Assembly (NCBI GenBank): GCA_965219705.1
Contig: OZ244789.1
Span: forward strand, 2,294,001 to 2,358,000
Source of the DNA: JAJECS01 sp965219705
GTDB lineage: Bacteria > Chloroflexota > UBA11872
DNA: 64,000 nt
Direction: 5' to 3'
Part shown: positions 1-8,043 of the stretch, one piece after another
Layout: every line of letters starts with the position of its first letter
Numbering within the stretch: the first letter of the stretch is position 1
Made by a program: the position numbers and the translations under genes
The notes under the pieces: model-generated
Databases searched by the model: none
What the model was told of the DNA's origin: nothing
The model's input: the letters and a program-made list of their open reading frames with translations, nothing else

Positions 1-728
1 ATCCGGTGGCCGTCCCGCCGGCGTCTTGATACGCCGACCTCGAACCTCGACGCCTCGAGCGACCTCCCAGCGCTCAGGCGTCCCAACACTCGCGACAAGG
101 GCGACCTCCCGTCACCCCGTCGCACCAATCCGTGTCGCGGGCCCGCGGCGGTTTTGTGTTGCGCGGGGGTCGCGACAGAGAAAGCATGCCGAGGATCTGC
201 CCGGGCGCCTATCCAGGTTTCCGTAAATGTCGGGGCCGCAGTAGCACGACCCCCGATACGGCCAGGCAGCGGGCGGCGCAGTGGTTCCCAAAGTCGCGAT
301 TGGTTACCGCGGATCGCGCAGATTCGGCTGCGGCAGTCGACCCACACACCCGTTAGACGCGAGAGGTCGGTGTGTGCGCGACAGCCATTCGGGCGGGATG
401 GGCACATCGGTGGTGGTCAGCAAGTGCCTAACGCGAAGCACATCCTTCAACGCCAACTGGTCGAAATAGCTCTCGGCCGGATCCGCAAAACGTAGTGATT
501 GCGTGGCGGCAACTGCCTTGCCGACTATGAGATCGACCATTCAGCGTCATCCTTCAAGGATCGGCTGTTCAGGCCACCGGGTCCTGGAGGCATGACGGGT
601 CGCCCGAGGCTCCCGTGCAGCCTGGCGGCCTGGCGGTCTCATGGCGGATGCTGCAACGGCAAGCGCTGGCCGCCGGTCGAATAAACCGACTTCCCGATCA
701 ATTGAGGTGCCTGCTCGGCCTTGTGCTC
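1..728. other. Left-edge stretch with no confidently supported gene
   Basis: Only short, overlapping, low-complexity reading frames occur here. None shows a recognisable domain, apart from the weak minus-strand candidate at 304-540, which is listed separately. The region directly precedes the toxin-antitoxin promoter. It may be decayed mobile DNA at the start of the accessory island. Confidence 0.5.
304..540 (-). CDS. Small hypothetical protein, possible
   Basis: A 78-residue frame starts with ATG at 540, with an AAGGA-like stretch about 12 nt upstream. The first half looks protein-like (FADPAESYFDQLALKDVLRVRHLLTT split over residues about 18-43), with alternating hydrophobic positions and a PIPPEW motif. 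The C-terminal third is arginine/proline rich and may be out of frame or degenerate. I do not recognise the family. It lies next to a toxin-antitoxin pair, so a partial PIN- or antitoxin-related remnant is possible, but that is a guess. Confidence 0.3.
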   Translation of the reverse strand: MVDLIVGKAVAATQSLRFADPAESYFDQLALKDVLRVRHLLTTTDVPIPPEWLSRTHRPLASNGCVGRLPQPNLRDPR

Positions 729-748
729 AGTACACACCGACGTGTACT
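729..748 (+). promoter_or_regulatory. Palindromic operator upstream of toxin-antitoxin operon
   Basis: AGTACAC at 729-735 and GTGTACT at 742-748 are perfect 7-bp inverted arms with a 6-bp spacer, 40 bp before the antitoxin ATG. A further GTGTGT stretch follows at 752-757. RHH antitoxins usually repress their own operon by binding short inverted repeats near the promoter, so autoregulation here is inferred. A related GGTGTA...TACACACC arrangement lies just after the toxin gene at 1565-1583. Confidence 0.55.
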
Positions 749-788
749 ACAGTGTGTGACATTGGCATACGCGCGAGGAGACGGTGCA

Positions 789-1211
789 ATGAGCCGGCAC
801 CTCTCGGTACGGATCGGCGACGATGTCTTCGCACAGCTGGAGGCACAGAGCCGCCGAAGCGGGCAGTCACGATCGGCGGTCGCCAAGCAGTTGCTCGAAG
901 AAGGGCTGCGCATGGAGCAACATCCCAGGATCGTGTTCCGTTCGGGCCCCGGCGGGCGACGCGCGGGCTTGATCGACGGTCCGGACGTGTGGGAGATCGT
1001 GAGCGCGGTTCGCGGATCGGATGCCGGCGATGCCGACAGCCTGGCGGATATCGGCGAGCGGACGGGGCTAACGGTTGATCAGATAAGAGCCGCGCTGCGC
1101 TACTACGCCGACTACACCGACGAGGTCAGGGCCTGGATTCGGCGCGTGGAGGAGGAGGCTGAGCGCGCCGAGGTCCAGTGGCGACGGGAGCAGGAACTGC
1201 TCGGCAGATGA
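789..1211 (+). CDS. Type II antitoxin, RHH plus DUF433-like HTH
   Basis: This 140-residue protein is the likely antitoxin of the following DUF5615 toxin. Residues about 1-45 (SRHLSVRIGDDVFAQLEAQS...SAVAKQLLEEGL) have the ribbon-helix-helix pattern of a dimeric DNA-binding protein. Residues about 50-115 (HPRIVFRSGPGGRRAGLIDG, DVWEIV, LADIGERTGLTVDQIRAALRYYADY) match the DUF433-type winged HTH segment found in antitoxins. The basic-acidic helix at the C terminus probably contacts the toxin. The ATG at 789 was chosen because it begins the RHH fold; the longer upstream frame crosses the operator. The stop overlaps the toxin start (ATGA), indicating translational coupling. Confidence 0.85.
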   Translation: MSRHLSVRIGDDVFAQLEAQSRRSGQSRSAVAKQLLEEGLRMEQHPRIVFRSGPGGRRAGLIDGPDVWEIVSAVRGSDAGDADSLADIGERTGLTVDQIRAALRYYADYTDEVRAWIRRVEEEAERAEVQWRREQELLGR

Positions 1212-1561
1212 AGCTGATGCTCGATGAGATGTGGCCCCCCGCGATCGCAGAGGCGCTGCGGGACCGCGGCCATCAGGTCGTGGCCGTGGCAGAACGGCGT
1301 GATCTGCGCGGCCGGCCTGATCAGGCGATCTTCGAGATGGCGCAGGCGGAAGGTTGGGTCGTGGTTACCGAAAACGTGGTGGACTATCGACCGCTTGCCG
1401 CCGCCGCAATGCGAGCAGGGCGCGCCCATCCGGAACTCATCTTCACGAGCAACCGCGCCTTTCCACGAGCCAACCGGCGAACGGCTGGGCGGTTTGTGGC
1501 AGCACTGGACGGGTTTCTCACGACTCGCGATGAAATCAGCGGCGAGCACTGGCTTGGCTAG
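1208..1561 (+). CDS. Toxin, DUF5615 PIN-like (VapC-type) nuclease
   Basis: This 117-residue protein has the Mut7-C/DUF5615 PIN-like fold. It opens with LMLDEMWPPAIAEALRDRGH, where the conserved Asp and Glu/Asp near residues 5-6 start the acidic site. VTENVVDYRPLA (about 58-69) gives the central TxNxxDF-type motif, followed by the late NRAFPRAN segment. Family members are predicted metal-dependent RNases acting as toxins with RHH/DUF433 antitoxins, exactly the partner encoded just upstream with a 4-nt ATGA overlap. RNase activity is inferred from family. Confidence 0.85.
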   Translation: MKLMLDEMWPPAIAEALRDRGHQVVAVAERRDLRGRPDQAIFEMAQAEGWVVVTENVVDYRPLAAAAMRAGRAHPELIFTSNRAFPRANRRTAGRFVAALDGFLTTRDEISGEHWLG

Positions 1562-1583
1562 CTAGGTGTACTGACTACACACC

Positions 1584-2586
1584 TGCGAGACACCTGACAG
1601 GAGCGGGACCGCCTACGAGCCGTGGGGTTACCACACACCAACGTCTCGCCGGAGGTCCCGATGGATGATGCCATGCCCGGCCCGCAGCGGATGCGCTACT
1701 CGTTCGAGTCCCGGTGCCGCGCGGTCGCCGCGATGGTGGCCGGCCTGAGTCCGGGCGTCGCGGCCCAGGTGGTTGGCGCGAGCCGCGCGACGGGCTATCG
1801 CTGGTGGCGGCGCTATGGAACCGCGGGCTGGACGGGGCTGCAGGAGCGCCGGTCCACGCCCAAGCACCAGCCCCGGCGCCTCGACGCGGCCGCGGAGGGG
1901 GAGATCCGCGCTGCGCGCCAGCGCAGCGGCGCGGGGCCGGTCACGCTCGGGGCGTTGTTGGGGCGCCCCGCCTCGACCGTGGGCAAGGTGCTACGGCGGC
2001 GGGGGCAGTCGCGCCGCCCGCGCCTCCCCCGGCCCCCGGTGGTGCGCTACGAGCGCGCCTCTCCCGGCGAGCTGCTGCACCTCGACACCAAGAAGCTGGG
2101 CCGTTTCTGGCACGTCGGCAAGCGCATCACCCGCGATGGGGTGACCCGTAGCCCCGGCGCCGGCTGGCAGCACGTGCACGTGGCCGTCGACGACCACTCG
2201 CGGCTGGCCTATGCCGAGGTGCGGCCCAGTGACCGCCAGGCCGACGCCTTGGCCTTCCTGGAGCGCGCGCTCGCCTGGTTCCGCGCGCAGGGCATCGCGG
2301 TGCGGGCGGTGATGATCGATAACGGGCCCGCCTATAGCTCGCACGCGTGGCGGCGACGCTGTGCCGCGCGCGACCTGCGGCACCTGCGCACGCGCCCGTA
2401 CACGCCCCGCACCAACGGCAAGGCGGAACGCTTGATCCAGATACTGCTGCGAAGTTGGGCCTATGCCTTCGCCTATCCCTCAAGCGCCCATCGCACGCGG
2501 GCTCTCATCGGCTGGCTGCGGTGGTATAACCGCCGGCGCCCCCACGGCGCCCTGGATGGCCTCCCGCCCGTCAGCCGTGTCTCACA
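1584..2586 (+). mobile_element. IS481-like insertion sequence, tentative ends
   Basis: TGCGAGACAC at 1584-1593 and the reverse complement of 2577-2586 (TGTGAGACAC) match at 9 of 10 bases. CTGAC follows after a 2-nt offset, giving an imperfect terminal inverted repeat around the transposase. IS481 elements commonly begin with TG(T). The right repeat lies inside the last codons of the transposase frame. No convincing target duplication is visible, so the exact ends are provisional. Confidence 0.4.
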
Positions 2587-2614
2587 CCTTGTATGTTCCC
2601 ACGCCTTGGATTGA
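1661..2614 (+). CDS. IS481-family DDE transposase
   Basis: The protein has an N-terminal helix-turn-helix (AAMVAGLSPGVAAQVVGASR...YRWWRRY), a second HTH/linker, and an rve-type RNase H integrase core. Counted from the upstream in-frame GTG at 1622, the catalytic acids are D155 (LLHLDTKKLG), D233 (VMIDNGPAYS) and E269 (TNGKAERLIQ), a DD35E arrangement. LIGWLRWYNRRRPHGALDG near the end is the typical IS481/IS3-type tail. The ATG at 1661 is preferred because GGAGG sits 5 nt before it; the GTG at 1622 would add 13 residues. It is full length with no internal stop, so it is potentially active. It is oriented like the toxin-antitoxin pair and the IS110 element that follows. Confidence 0.9.
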   Translation: MDDAMPGPQRMRYSFESRCRAVAAMVAGLSPGVAAQVVGASRATGYRWWRRYGTAGWTGLQERRSTPKHQPRRLDAAAEGEIRAARQRSGAGPVTLGALLGRPASTVGKVLRRRGQSRRPRLPRPPVVRYERASPGELLHLDTKKLGRFWHVGKRITRDGVTRSPGAGWQHVHVAVDDHSRLAYAEVRPSDRQADALAFLERALAWFRAQGIAVRAVMIDNGPAYSSHAWRRRCAARDLRHLRTRPYTPRTNGKAERLIQILLRSWAYAFAYPSSAHRTRALIGWLRWYNRRRPHGALDGLPPVSRVSHLVCSHALD

Positions 2615-2794
2615 CCAAGGTCACAGTGAACGGGCCGGGACAGACCGATCACACCTTGGTCGTCAGAGACCGCTACAGAGCAGGGTCGTCCCGGCCCGCA
2701 CGCTGGCCCAGAGCCCGAACAGTTGCCAGGGCCGTGAGCACGAGCCCGCATCGGCAAGGCAGGGCGCGTGGCCAGCGTTGCCGGAGGGTACCCA
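2605..2794 (+). ncRNA. Putative IS110 left-end bridge (seek) RNA region
   Basis: The 180-nt non-coding stretch before the IS110 transposase contains two nested-type inverted repeats. A 9-bp pair lies at 2613-2621/2653-2661. A perfect 11-bp pair lies at 2631-2641/2688-2698, and GC-rich complementary stretches follow. IS110-group elements are known to express a structured guide RNA from the non-coding left end, upstream of the recombinase, which pairs with target and donor DNA. Position, length and stem-loop content fit, but the guide loops and element ends cannot be fixed by eye. Confidence 0.35.
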
Positions 2795-3739
2795 ATGGCA
2801 GCACCAGCGGACGTGACGGTGGGGATCGATGTGGCGAAGGCCCAGTTGGACGTGGCCGTGCAGCCCACGGGGACGACCTGGACGGTCGCGCGCGCACGCG
2901 GCGGCCTGCGGCGGTTGCAGGGGCAGCTCGAGGCGCTGCGGCCGACCCGCATCGTGCTGGAAGCCAGCGGTGGCTACGAGCGGGCCGTGGTCGCCGCCCT
3001 GAGCGCCGCTGGCCTGCCAGTCGTCGTCGTCAATCCGCGCCAGACTCGCGACTTCGCCCGCGCCCACGGCATCCTGGCCAAGACCGACCGGCTGGACGCA
3101 CGCGTGCTGGCGCGGTTCGCGGCCGCGGTGCGGCCCCCGCTGCGGCCCCAACCCAGCGCCGCCGTCCAGGACCTTCAGCTCCTTAGCCGCCGGCGGCGCC
3201 AACTGGTCGCGGACCGCGCGGCCGAGCAGCAGCGGCGCCGCCACGACCGGGCCCACCTGGACCTGGGCTTCGACCCTCTGGCCGCCGCGCTGACCGCGGC
3301 CCTCGCGCAGGTGGACCGCCAGTTGGCGGCCCTGGTGCAGGCGGAACCCGCGTTGCGCACCCGCGCCGCCTGGTTGCAGAGCATCCCCGGGATCGGCCCC
3401 GTGGCCGCTGCCACCTTGCTGGCCGAAGTGCCCGAACTCGGGACCTGCACTCGCCAGCAGGTCGCTGCTCTGGTCGGGGTCGCGCCCTTCAATCGCGATA
3501 GCGGCGCCTGGCGCGGGCGCCGCAGCTGCTGGGGCGGGCGCGCCCAGGTCCGCGCCGCGCTCTCCATGGCCGCCCTGACGGCCACCCGCGTCAACCCCAC
3601 GCTGCGCGCCTGCTACCAGCGCCTCATCGCGACCGGCAAGCCGTCCAAGGTGGCCCTCGTCGCCTGCATGCGCAAGCTTCTCGTCCTCTGCAACGCCTTG
3701 TGCAAACACCGGACCACCTGGGACCCCACCATGGCCTAG
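2795..3739 (+). CDS. IS110-family transposase (DEDD recombinase)
   Basis: The N-terminal DEDD_Tnp_IS110 RuvC-like domain shows VGIDVAKAQLDV (first Asp), VLEASGGYE (Glu) and KTDRLDARVLARF (Asp pair). A helical linker follows, then the C-terminal Transposase_20 domain with SIPGIGPVAAATLLAEV and LVGVAPFNRDSGAWRGRR. That domain carries the serine-containing helix-hairpin region, and LSMAALTATRVNP ends the fold. The ATG at 2795 is preceded by GGAGGG at a good distance; the GTG at 2768 is the alternative. At about 314 residues it is complete. The enzyme family works with a bridge RNA, for which the preceding non-coding region is a candidate. Confidence 0.9.
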   Translation: MAAPADVTVGIDVAKAQLDVAVQPTGTTWTVARARGGLRRLQGQLEALRPTRIVLEASGGYERAVVAALSAAGLPVVVVNPRQTRDFARAHGILAKTDRLDARVLARFAAAVRPPLRPQPSAAVQDLQLLSRRRRQLVADRAAEQQRRRHDRAHLDLGFDPLAAALTAALAQVDRQLAALVQAEPALRTRAAWLQSIPGIGPVAAATLLAEVPELGTCTRQQVAALVGVAPFNRDSGAWRGRRSCWGGRAQVRAALSMAALTATRVNPTLRACYQRLIATGKPSKVALVACMRKLLVLCNALCKHRTTWDPTMA

Positions 3740-3958
3740 CCCTTGACGCCCCAACACAGTTGCTCTGTGGTCAGTACAGCTTAGCTTCATCGGCGCATGT
3801 CACAGCCGGATCACTCGCGGCCTGAGCTGGCTCGATCCAGCTGGCCCGAGGGAAGGCCGGATCGTCTCGCGTTGGAATCTCCGTGTGAACAGCGCACGGC
3901 TTGCTCCCGGTAACGAGGCTCCCTTTTAGCAATCGTAGCCAAAAATAGAGCGCCCACC

Positions 3959-4951
3959 ATGGCCACCGACCAGGCGGACGCCGCGACCGACCAGGCCCGC
4001 CACGTCGCGCTCAGACGCCGCCCGCCGCTGGCCGGCGTGGCGGACGCCAACGAACTGGCGGCCCTTGAGCGCGTCGCCGCATGGGCGCCCAACACCCGCC
4101 GCGCCTACACGGCCGCGTGGAAACGCTGGGCCGCATGGGCCGTAGCTCGAGGCGTCGCTGCGCTCCCCGCCGATGCCCGCCACGTGCGCGCCTACATCCT
4201 TGACCGCGCCGCCGCGGGACGCGTCGACGCGACGCTGCGCATGGACGCCGCCGGCATCGCGGCCGTGCATGAGGTCCACGGCGCCGCCACACCATGCCCG
4301 CCACGCGGCCTTGTGAGCGCCACGCTCGCGCGACTCGCCAAACAGCCGGACCGCGCCCGCCCGCAGCGCCAGGCCGAGGGACTCACGACGGACGCGCTCG
4401 CCGCGATCCGCGCGACCGCATGCCTACCCCGACGCCAGCAGCGCAGCCGCGAGACGCGCGAGCAGGCCCGCCGGCGCGGTTTGGTGGACATTGCCCTGGT
4501 GGGCATCCTCTCGGACGCTGGCCTGCGCCGCTCGGAGTGCGCCGCGCGCACGTGGGCCGACATCGAGGCCGCGCCCGACGGCTCGGGCCGCGTCACGATC
4601 GCGCGATCCAAGACCGACCAAACGGCGGAGGGCCGCGTCGTGGCGATCACGGCCGCGACCATGGCCGCGCTCGCGGCGATCCGCCCGGAACTGCCAGCCG
4701 CGGCGCCGGTCTTCGGCCTGAGCGCCGACCGCATCGCCCGCCGCGTGAAGGCCGCCGCCAGGGCTGCCGGCCTAGGTGACGCCTACTCGGGACACAGTGG
4801 ACGCGTGGGCATGGCGCGCCGCATGGTGGCCGCCGGCGCGCCCGTCGCCGCCGTCATACGGCAGGGCCGATGGTCGGAGCGCAGCGGCGGCGCGATGGTC
4901 GCGCGCTACACGCGCCGCGAAGACGCCGCCGAGGCCCTGCGCTACCTGTAG
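3959..4951 (+). CDS. Tyrosine recombinase / site-specific integrase
   Basis: This 330-residue integrase has an N-terminal SAM-like core-binding domain (about 30-110, NTRRAYTAAWKRWAAWA) and a C-terminal catalytic domain (about 140-330). The expected catalytic set is visible: R190 in SDAGLRRSE, K218 in RSKTDQ, H279 and R282 in YSGHSGRVG, W305 in GRWSERSG at the His/Trp position, and Y317 in VARYTRR. It is therefore likely active in integration and excision of the surrounding island or an integron-like unit. The ATG at 3959 is the first Met of the frame; no strong Shine-Dalgarno is obvious. No excisionase is seen beside it, and no attachment-site duplication could be identified by eye. Confidence 0.88.
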   Translation: MATDQADAATDQARHVALRRRPPLAGVADANELAALERVAAWAPNTRRAYTAAWKRWAAWAVARGVAALPADARHVRAYILDRAAAGRVDATLRMDAAGIAAVHEVHGAATPCPPRGLVSATLARLAKQPDRARPQRQAEGLTTDALAAIRATACLPRRQQRSRETREQARRRGLVDIALVGILSDAGLRRSECAARTWADIEAAPDGSGRVTIARSKTDQTAEGRVVAITAATMAALAAIRPELPAAAPVFGLSADRIARRVKAAARAAGLGDAYSGHSGRVGMARRMVAAGAPVAAVIRQGRWSERSGGAMVARYTRREDAAEALRYL

Positions 4952-5303
4952 GCCGCCGCCCGGCAGCCATCCACAACGGGCTGCCAAGCGCCGCCGACCA
5001 CCGCGCCCACGAACTGGCGCCCAAACCACCCCTCAGCACCCGGCCGCGCGCTGTACACAATTCGCCCACCATCCACCCGTTCTGTGTGGGAAAAATCCAC
5101 TCGAAAGCGGTTGGGTGTCTCCCGTCCACGCTCAGAAGCCCCCGGAAGAACCTAACCCCCTCCACGACGGCGCCGCGCTCAAGGTAGCCACGCTTGGCGG
5201 CGCCTTCCGCGACGTCGGACACTGCCAGCGGAGCCGGCAGGCCCTCCCCTGCCCGCGCCGCCGCCGGCGCGAAACGGCTAGCTTCGATGCGCGGGAGGTG
5301 GGT
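4952..5303. other. Intergenic region after the integrase
   Basis: These 352 nt hold no supported gene. The open frame that continues into the nuclease gene is proline/arginine rich and lacks protein character before 5304. The spacing downstream of an integrase makes this a plausible place for an attachment site or the nuclease promoter, but no repeat marks it. A purine-rich ribosome-binding stretch (GGGAGGTGGG) ends the region. Confidence 0.4.
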
Positions 5304-6272
5304 ATGAGACGGATCGTCGTGCCACTGGCAACCGCAGCGCTGCTGGCTGTTGTGGCGACTGGCGTGGTGCTGGCGCTGAACTACGAAGGTGAGGCCTTCT
5401 GCCAGGACTCGCCGGCCTGGCCGAACGGCACCTACTTGGGGCAAATGCACCCATATCACTCGGACTTCTACCGTGGTTATGCCGAGCGCCGCGGCTGGGA
5501 CCCCTGCACCACGTGGGCGACGGACCAACGCAACTCGGCGATCCGTGGGCTGCGCGAGCTGGGGTATGCGGTGGTGCCGCCTGGTGAATCGTCGCCAGCG
5601 GTCACCGCACCGGCGACGTGGCGCGGGCTGACGGTGAGCGCCGAGAACCGCTGTGCGCCCTATGACGCCGACAATTACCCGTATGCCCAGTCCGTCGAGC
5701 CGCAGATCGTGGCGCAGCAGGGCGGGAATATCTACGGCCCGTACACCGGCACATGGTTCGCCAGCACGGCGGAGACGGACATTGAGCACATCGTGGCGCG
5801 GTCAGAGGCCCATGACAGCGGGCTCTGTGCGGCTGACGCCGACCGACGGCGGGCGTTTGCCAGTGACCTGGTGAACCTCACGCTGGCCGGCCCGGCGGTC
5901 AATCGGCAGCAGAAAAGCGGCAAAGACGCGGCCGAGTGGATGCCCGGCCTCAATCAGTGCTGGTTCGCCAACCAGGTACTGCAGGCGCGGTTGGCCTACG
6001 GGCTCACGATTGACCGTGCGGAAGCCGATGCGTTGGAACCCGTGCTCGCTAGCTGTAGCTCGACCGACATGGTGTTCACGGCGCGTGCGGCGACGACAGT
6101 GACCATGACACCAACGCCAGATCCCGCAGCCGTGTACGCATCCTGCGAGGCAGCTGAGGCCGCCGGCGCGCCGCGTATTCAGGGGGCAAATGGCAGCGGT
6201 CAGGGATTCCCGCAGGCAACGGTACCGAGCGCCCGCGACGGCGATGGTGATGGGGTAGTTTGTGAGCGGTAG
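5304..6272 (+). CDS. Secreted HNH nuclease with Excalibur domain
   Basis: This 322-residue exported protein starts at the ATG 5304 behind GGGAGGTGGG. Residues about 1-27 (RRIVVPLATAALLAVVATGVV) form a signal peptide or membrane anchor. The middle part contains an HNH/DUF1524-like nuclease core: TDIEHIVARSEAHDSGLC near residues 150-170, then SDLVNLTLAGPAVNRQQKSGKDAAEWMP with the Asn and the DLxNLxL...N pattern of these nucleases. The last 45 residues (YASCEAAEAAGAPRI...DGDGDGVVCER) form an Excalibur calcium-binding domain with the DxDxDGxxCE signature. The likely role is an extracellular or wall-associated DNase; substrate specificity is unknown. Confidence 0.82.
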   Translation: MRRIVVPLATAALLAVVATGVVLALNYEGEAFCQDSPAWPNGTYLGQMHPYHSDFYRGYAERRGWDPCTTWATDQRNSAIRGLRELGYAVVPPGESSPAVTAPATWRGLTVSAENRCAPYDADNYPYAQSVEPQIVAQQGGNIYGPYTGTWFASTAETDIEHIVARSEAHDSGLCAADADRRRAFASDLVNLTLAGPAVNRQQKSGKDAAEWMPGLNQCWFANQVLQARLAYGLTIDRAEADALEPVLASCSSTDMVFTARAATTVTMTPTPDPAAVYASCEAAEAAGAPRIQGANGSGQGFPQATVPSARDGDGDGVVCER

Positions 6273-6712
6273 GCCAACGAAACGCAAAGTGACCCACTAG
6301 TCGCCGCCGCGAGCTGGGCCGACTTCGTGAGGTTCGGTGGCGGGCGGCCCGGGAGTCGGTTTCGAGTAGGCCAAGTGGCGGCGCGGGCGCCAGCCCATGA
6401 CCGTGCCGCCTATGCCCTAGTGAAGGGCAGTGAAGAGAGCACGCGCGTGTAGTCGGCTCGCCCGAACCTGTTACGGGCCGCTGAATGCGTCCGCAAACCG
6501 CACCCGCCGCCGCCCGAATGCCGACACGTCCACGCCATGCCGGCAATCCCCAGGCGTGGTGGCCTACCGGGCGCCCGTCGCGATGAGCACCACGGCGCGC
6601 CCGGTCAAAAGCTGCGAGATCCCGCGCTCGCTCACCAGGGCCGCCCCGCCCCGCCCCACGCATGGAGCGCCGCGAGCGCAAGTGCGGGTGCGGCTGCAAT
6701 GGGAGGCCGAGC
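6273..6712. other. Gene-free stretch in the island
   Basis: These 440 nt show no supported coding region. The open frames here are proline/arginine-rich shadows. Nothing resembling an RNA gene or insertion-sequence end was recognised. Confidence 0.4.
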
Positions 6713-6871
6713 ATGGCAAGGGCCGCGCGCCCGCCTAGCTCGGGCGGGGGACGGCCATCGAAACGCACGCTGCAGGTCAAGGCTCGCGTGATTGCAGGCA
6801 TCAAAGCGGGCCTGACGCTCAAGCTCGCGTGCGAACGGGTGAGCATCACGACGGTCACGATTCACAGCTGA
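6713..6871 (+). pseudogene. Truncated HTH protein, terminase-small-subunit-like
   Basis: The frame from the ATG at 6713 (GGGRPSKRTLQVKARVIAGI...LTLKLACERVSITTVTIH) has the basic GRPSK lead and helix-turn-helix typical of phage terminase small subunits and related DNA-binding proteins. In these the motif normally continues through a Tyr/Phe-x-x-Trp residue set into about 100 more residues. Here a stop (TGA) occurs right after the recognition helix, so only about 52 residues remain. I read it as a decayed phage or transposase fragment. Confidence 0.45.
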
Positions 6872-8043
6872 GGGGTCAGGGGTCGTAAGGAGCAAGAACG
6901 GCACGCCGCCGGTCTGCCGGCGGCCCGGAGCGAAACTAATTTTTGGAGTTTTTGGATGATCCTATGCGCGCGCGCGAGTCAGCATGACGGCGAGCGCCGC
7001 CGCGGCCCGCACGTTGCCGCGCGCCCAGGTGGTTGCGGGGGACGTGGTCGACGCCATCGAGGGGCCGGGGGTGCTCCGAGGGGGTACGCAGCAAGCCCAT
7101 GTCGCGAACGACGTGAGTGGCGCGTGGTTCGGGCGAGGGGTTTATGGACGGGTCCGGGCTGATGACCTCCGAGATCGCTCCGTGCGGAGGCTCTAGCGGC
7201 TGCCGACGAGGGCTGATTGAGCTCGGCCAGCTGCCCCGGAGGACGAATCCGAGGACGCAGCCGGCCGAGAGATTCGGACGCGAACCAACTGGCACCCGTG
7301 GGTATCCGCCAGTTGCCTCGTGGGATGCCACAAAGGGGGGCACCCTGCCGACGGAGTAGCAGCACATGGCCATGACGGACGCCTACGGAGACGCCGCGGA
7401 CTACCGCGCGCGCACCGGCCCGCCACTGGCCGGCCAGGCCGCCGCCGTCGCGCGCCCACACGGCGCCCACCTCGCGCGACCGTCCGCCGCGGAGGCGCGC
7501 ACCCGCCCGCCGCTGGGCGACCAGGCTCGCCGCATGGGCGCCCAAACCGGGAGTAGGGACCGGAACACGGCGCTGCCGCCTGCCTGCGACGGCCTACCCG
7601 GCACGCCGTGGCTGCTGGCACCACGGCGCCCGCTGGACAAGCTGGACCTGTTCCGGCTGTCGCAGGACGGTGGGTTTGTGTTCCCTTTTCGGCGGGCGCC
7701 ATACCAGCCCGCGCCCGACCGCCCGTGACCAGCGCCGAGACGTCGAGACACGCGAACGTCGCGGCCGCGTCCCGCGGATATGTCCCCCCGATGTCTCACG
7801 CCACCGTCGCACGGCGCCGCCCTAGGCGCGCCCATCGGTTCGTGGACCGCCGCCAGGCGTAGCGTGTCGCTGCACTCGAAGCGCAGCACGCGGCGCTCAC
7901 CGTGGCAATGAGGTGATGCGCCGGGAATTGACCGTGTTGCACGAGGTGCTCCCAAGCCGAACGATTGGCTGCTCTGAAAACGGTGCTTGCGGTGTCCTTT
8001 GGGTGCCCTCGGCGGTTGCGCGTTGGTAGCGCACCGTGAGCCC
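6872..8043. other. Degenerate stretch with a possible integrase remnant
   Basis: No intact gene is supported in this 1.17-kb stretch. Between 7366 and 7560 the DNA recalls the start of the integrase gene at 3959. An ATGGCC start is followed by CCGCC-CTGGCCGG, and a 19-nt identical segment occurs at 7527-7545 and 4074-4092. The frame is scrambled, so if homologous it is a relic. The part just before 8044 probably contains the worn 5' end of the IS1-like transposase. Confidence 0.4.

Noticed and set aside
2663..3790. Long open frame antisense to the IS110 transposase
   Set aside because: Amino acid composition is that of a GC-rich shadow frame with no domain; the sense strand encodes a clear transposase.
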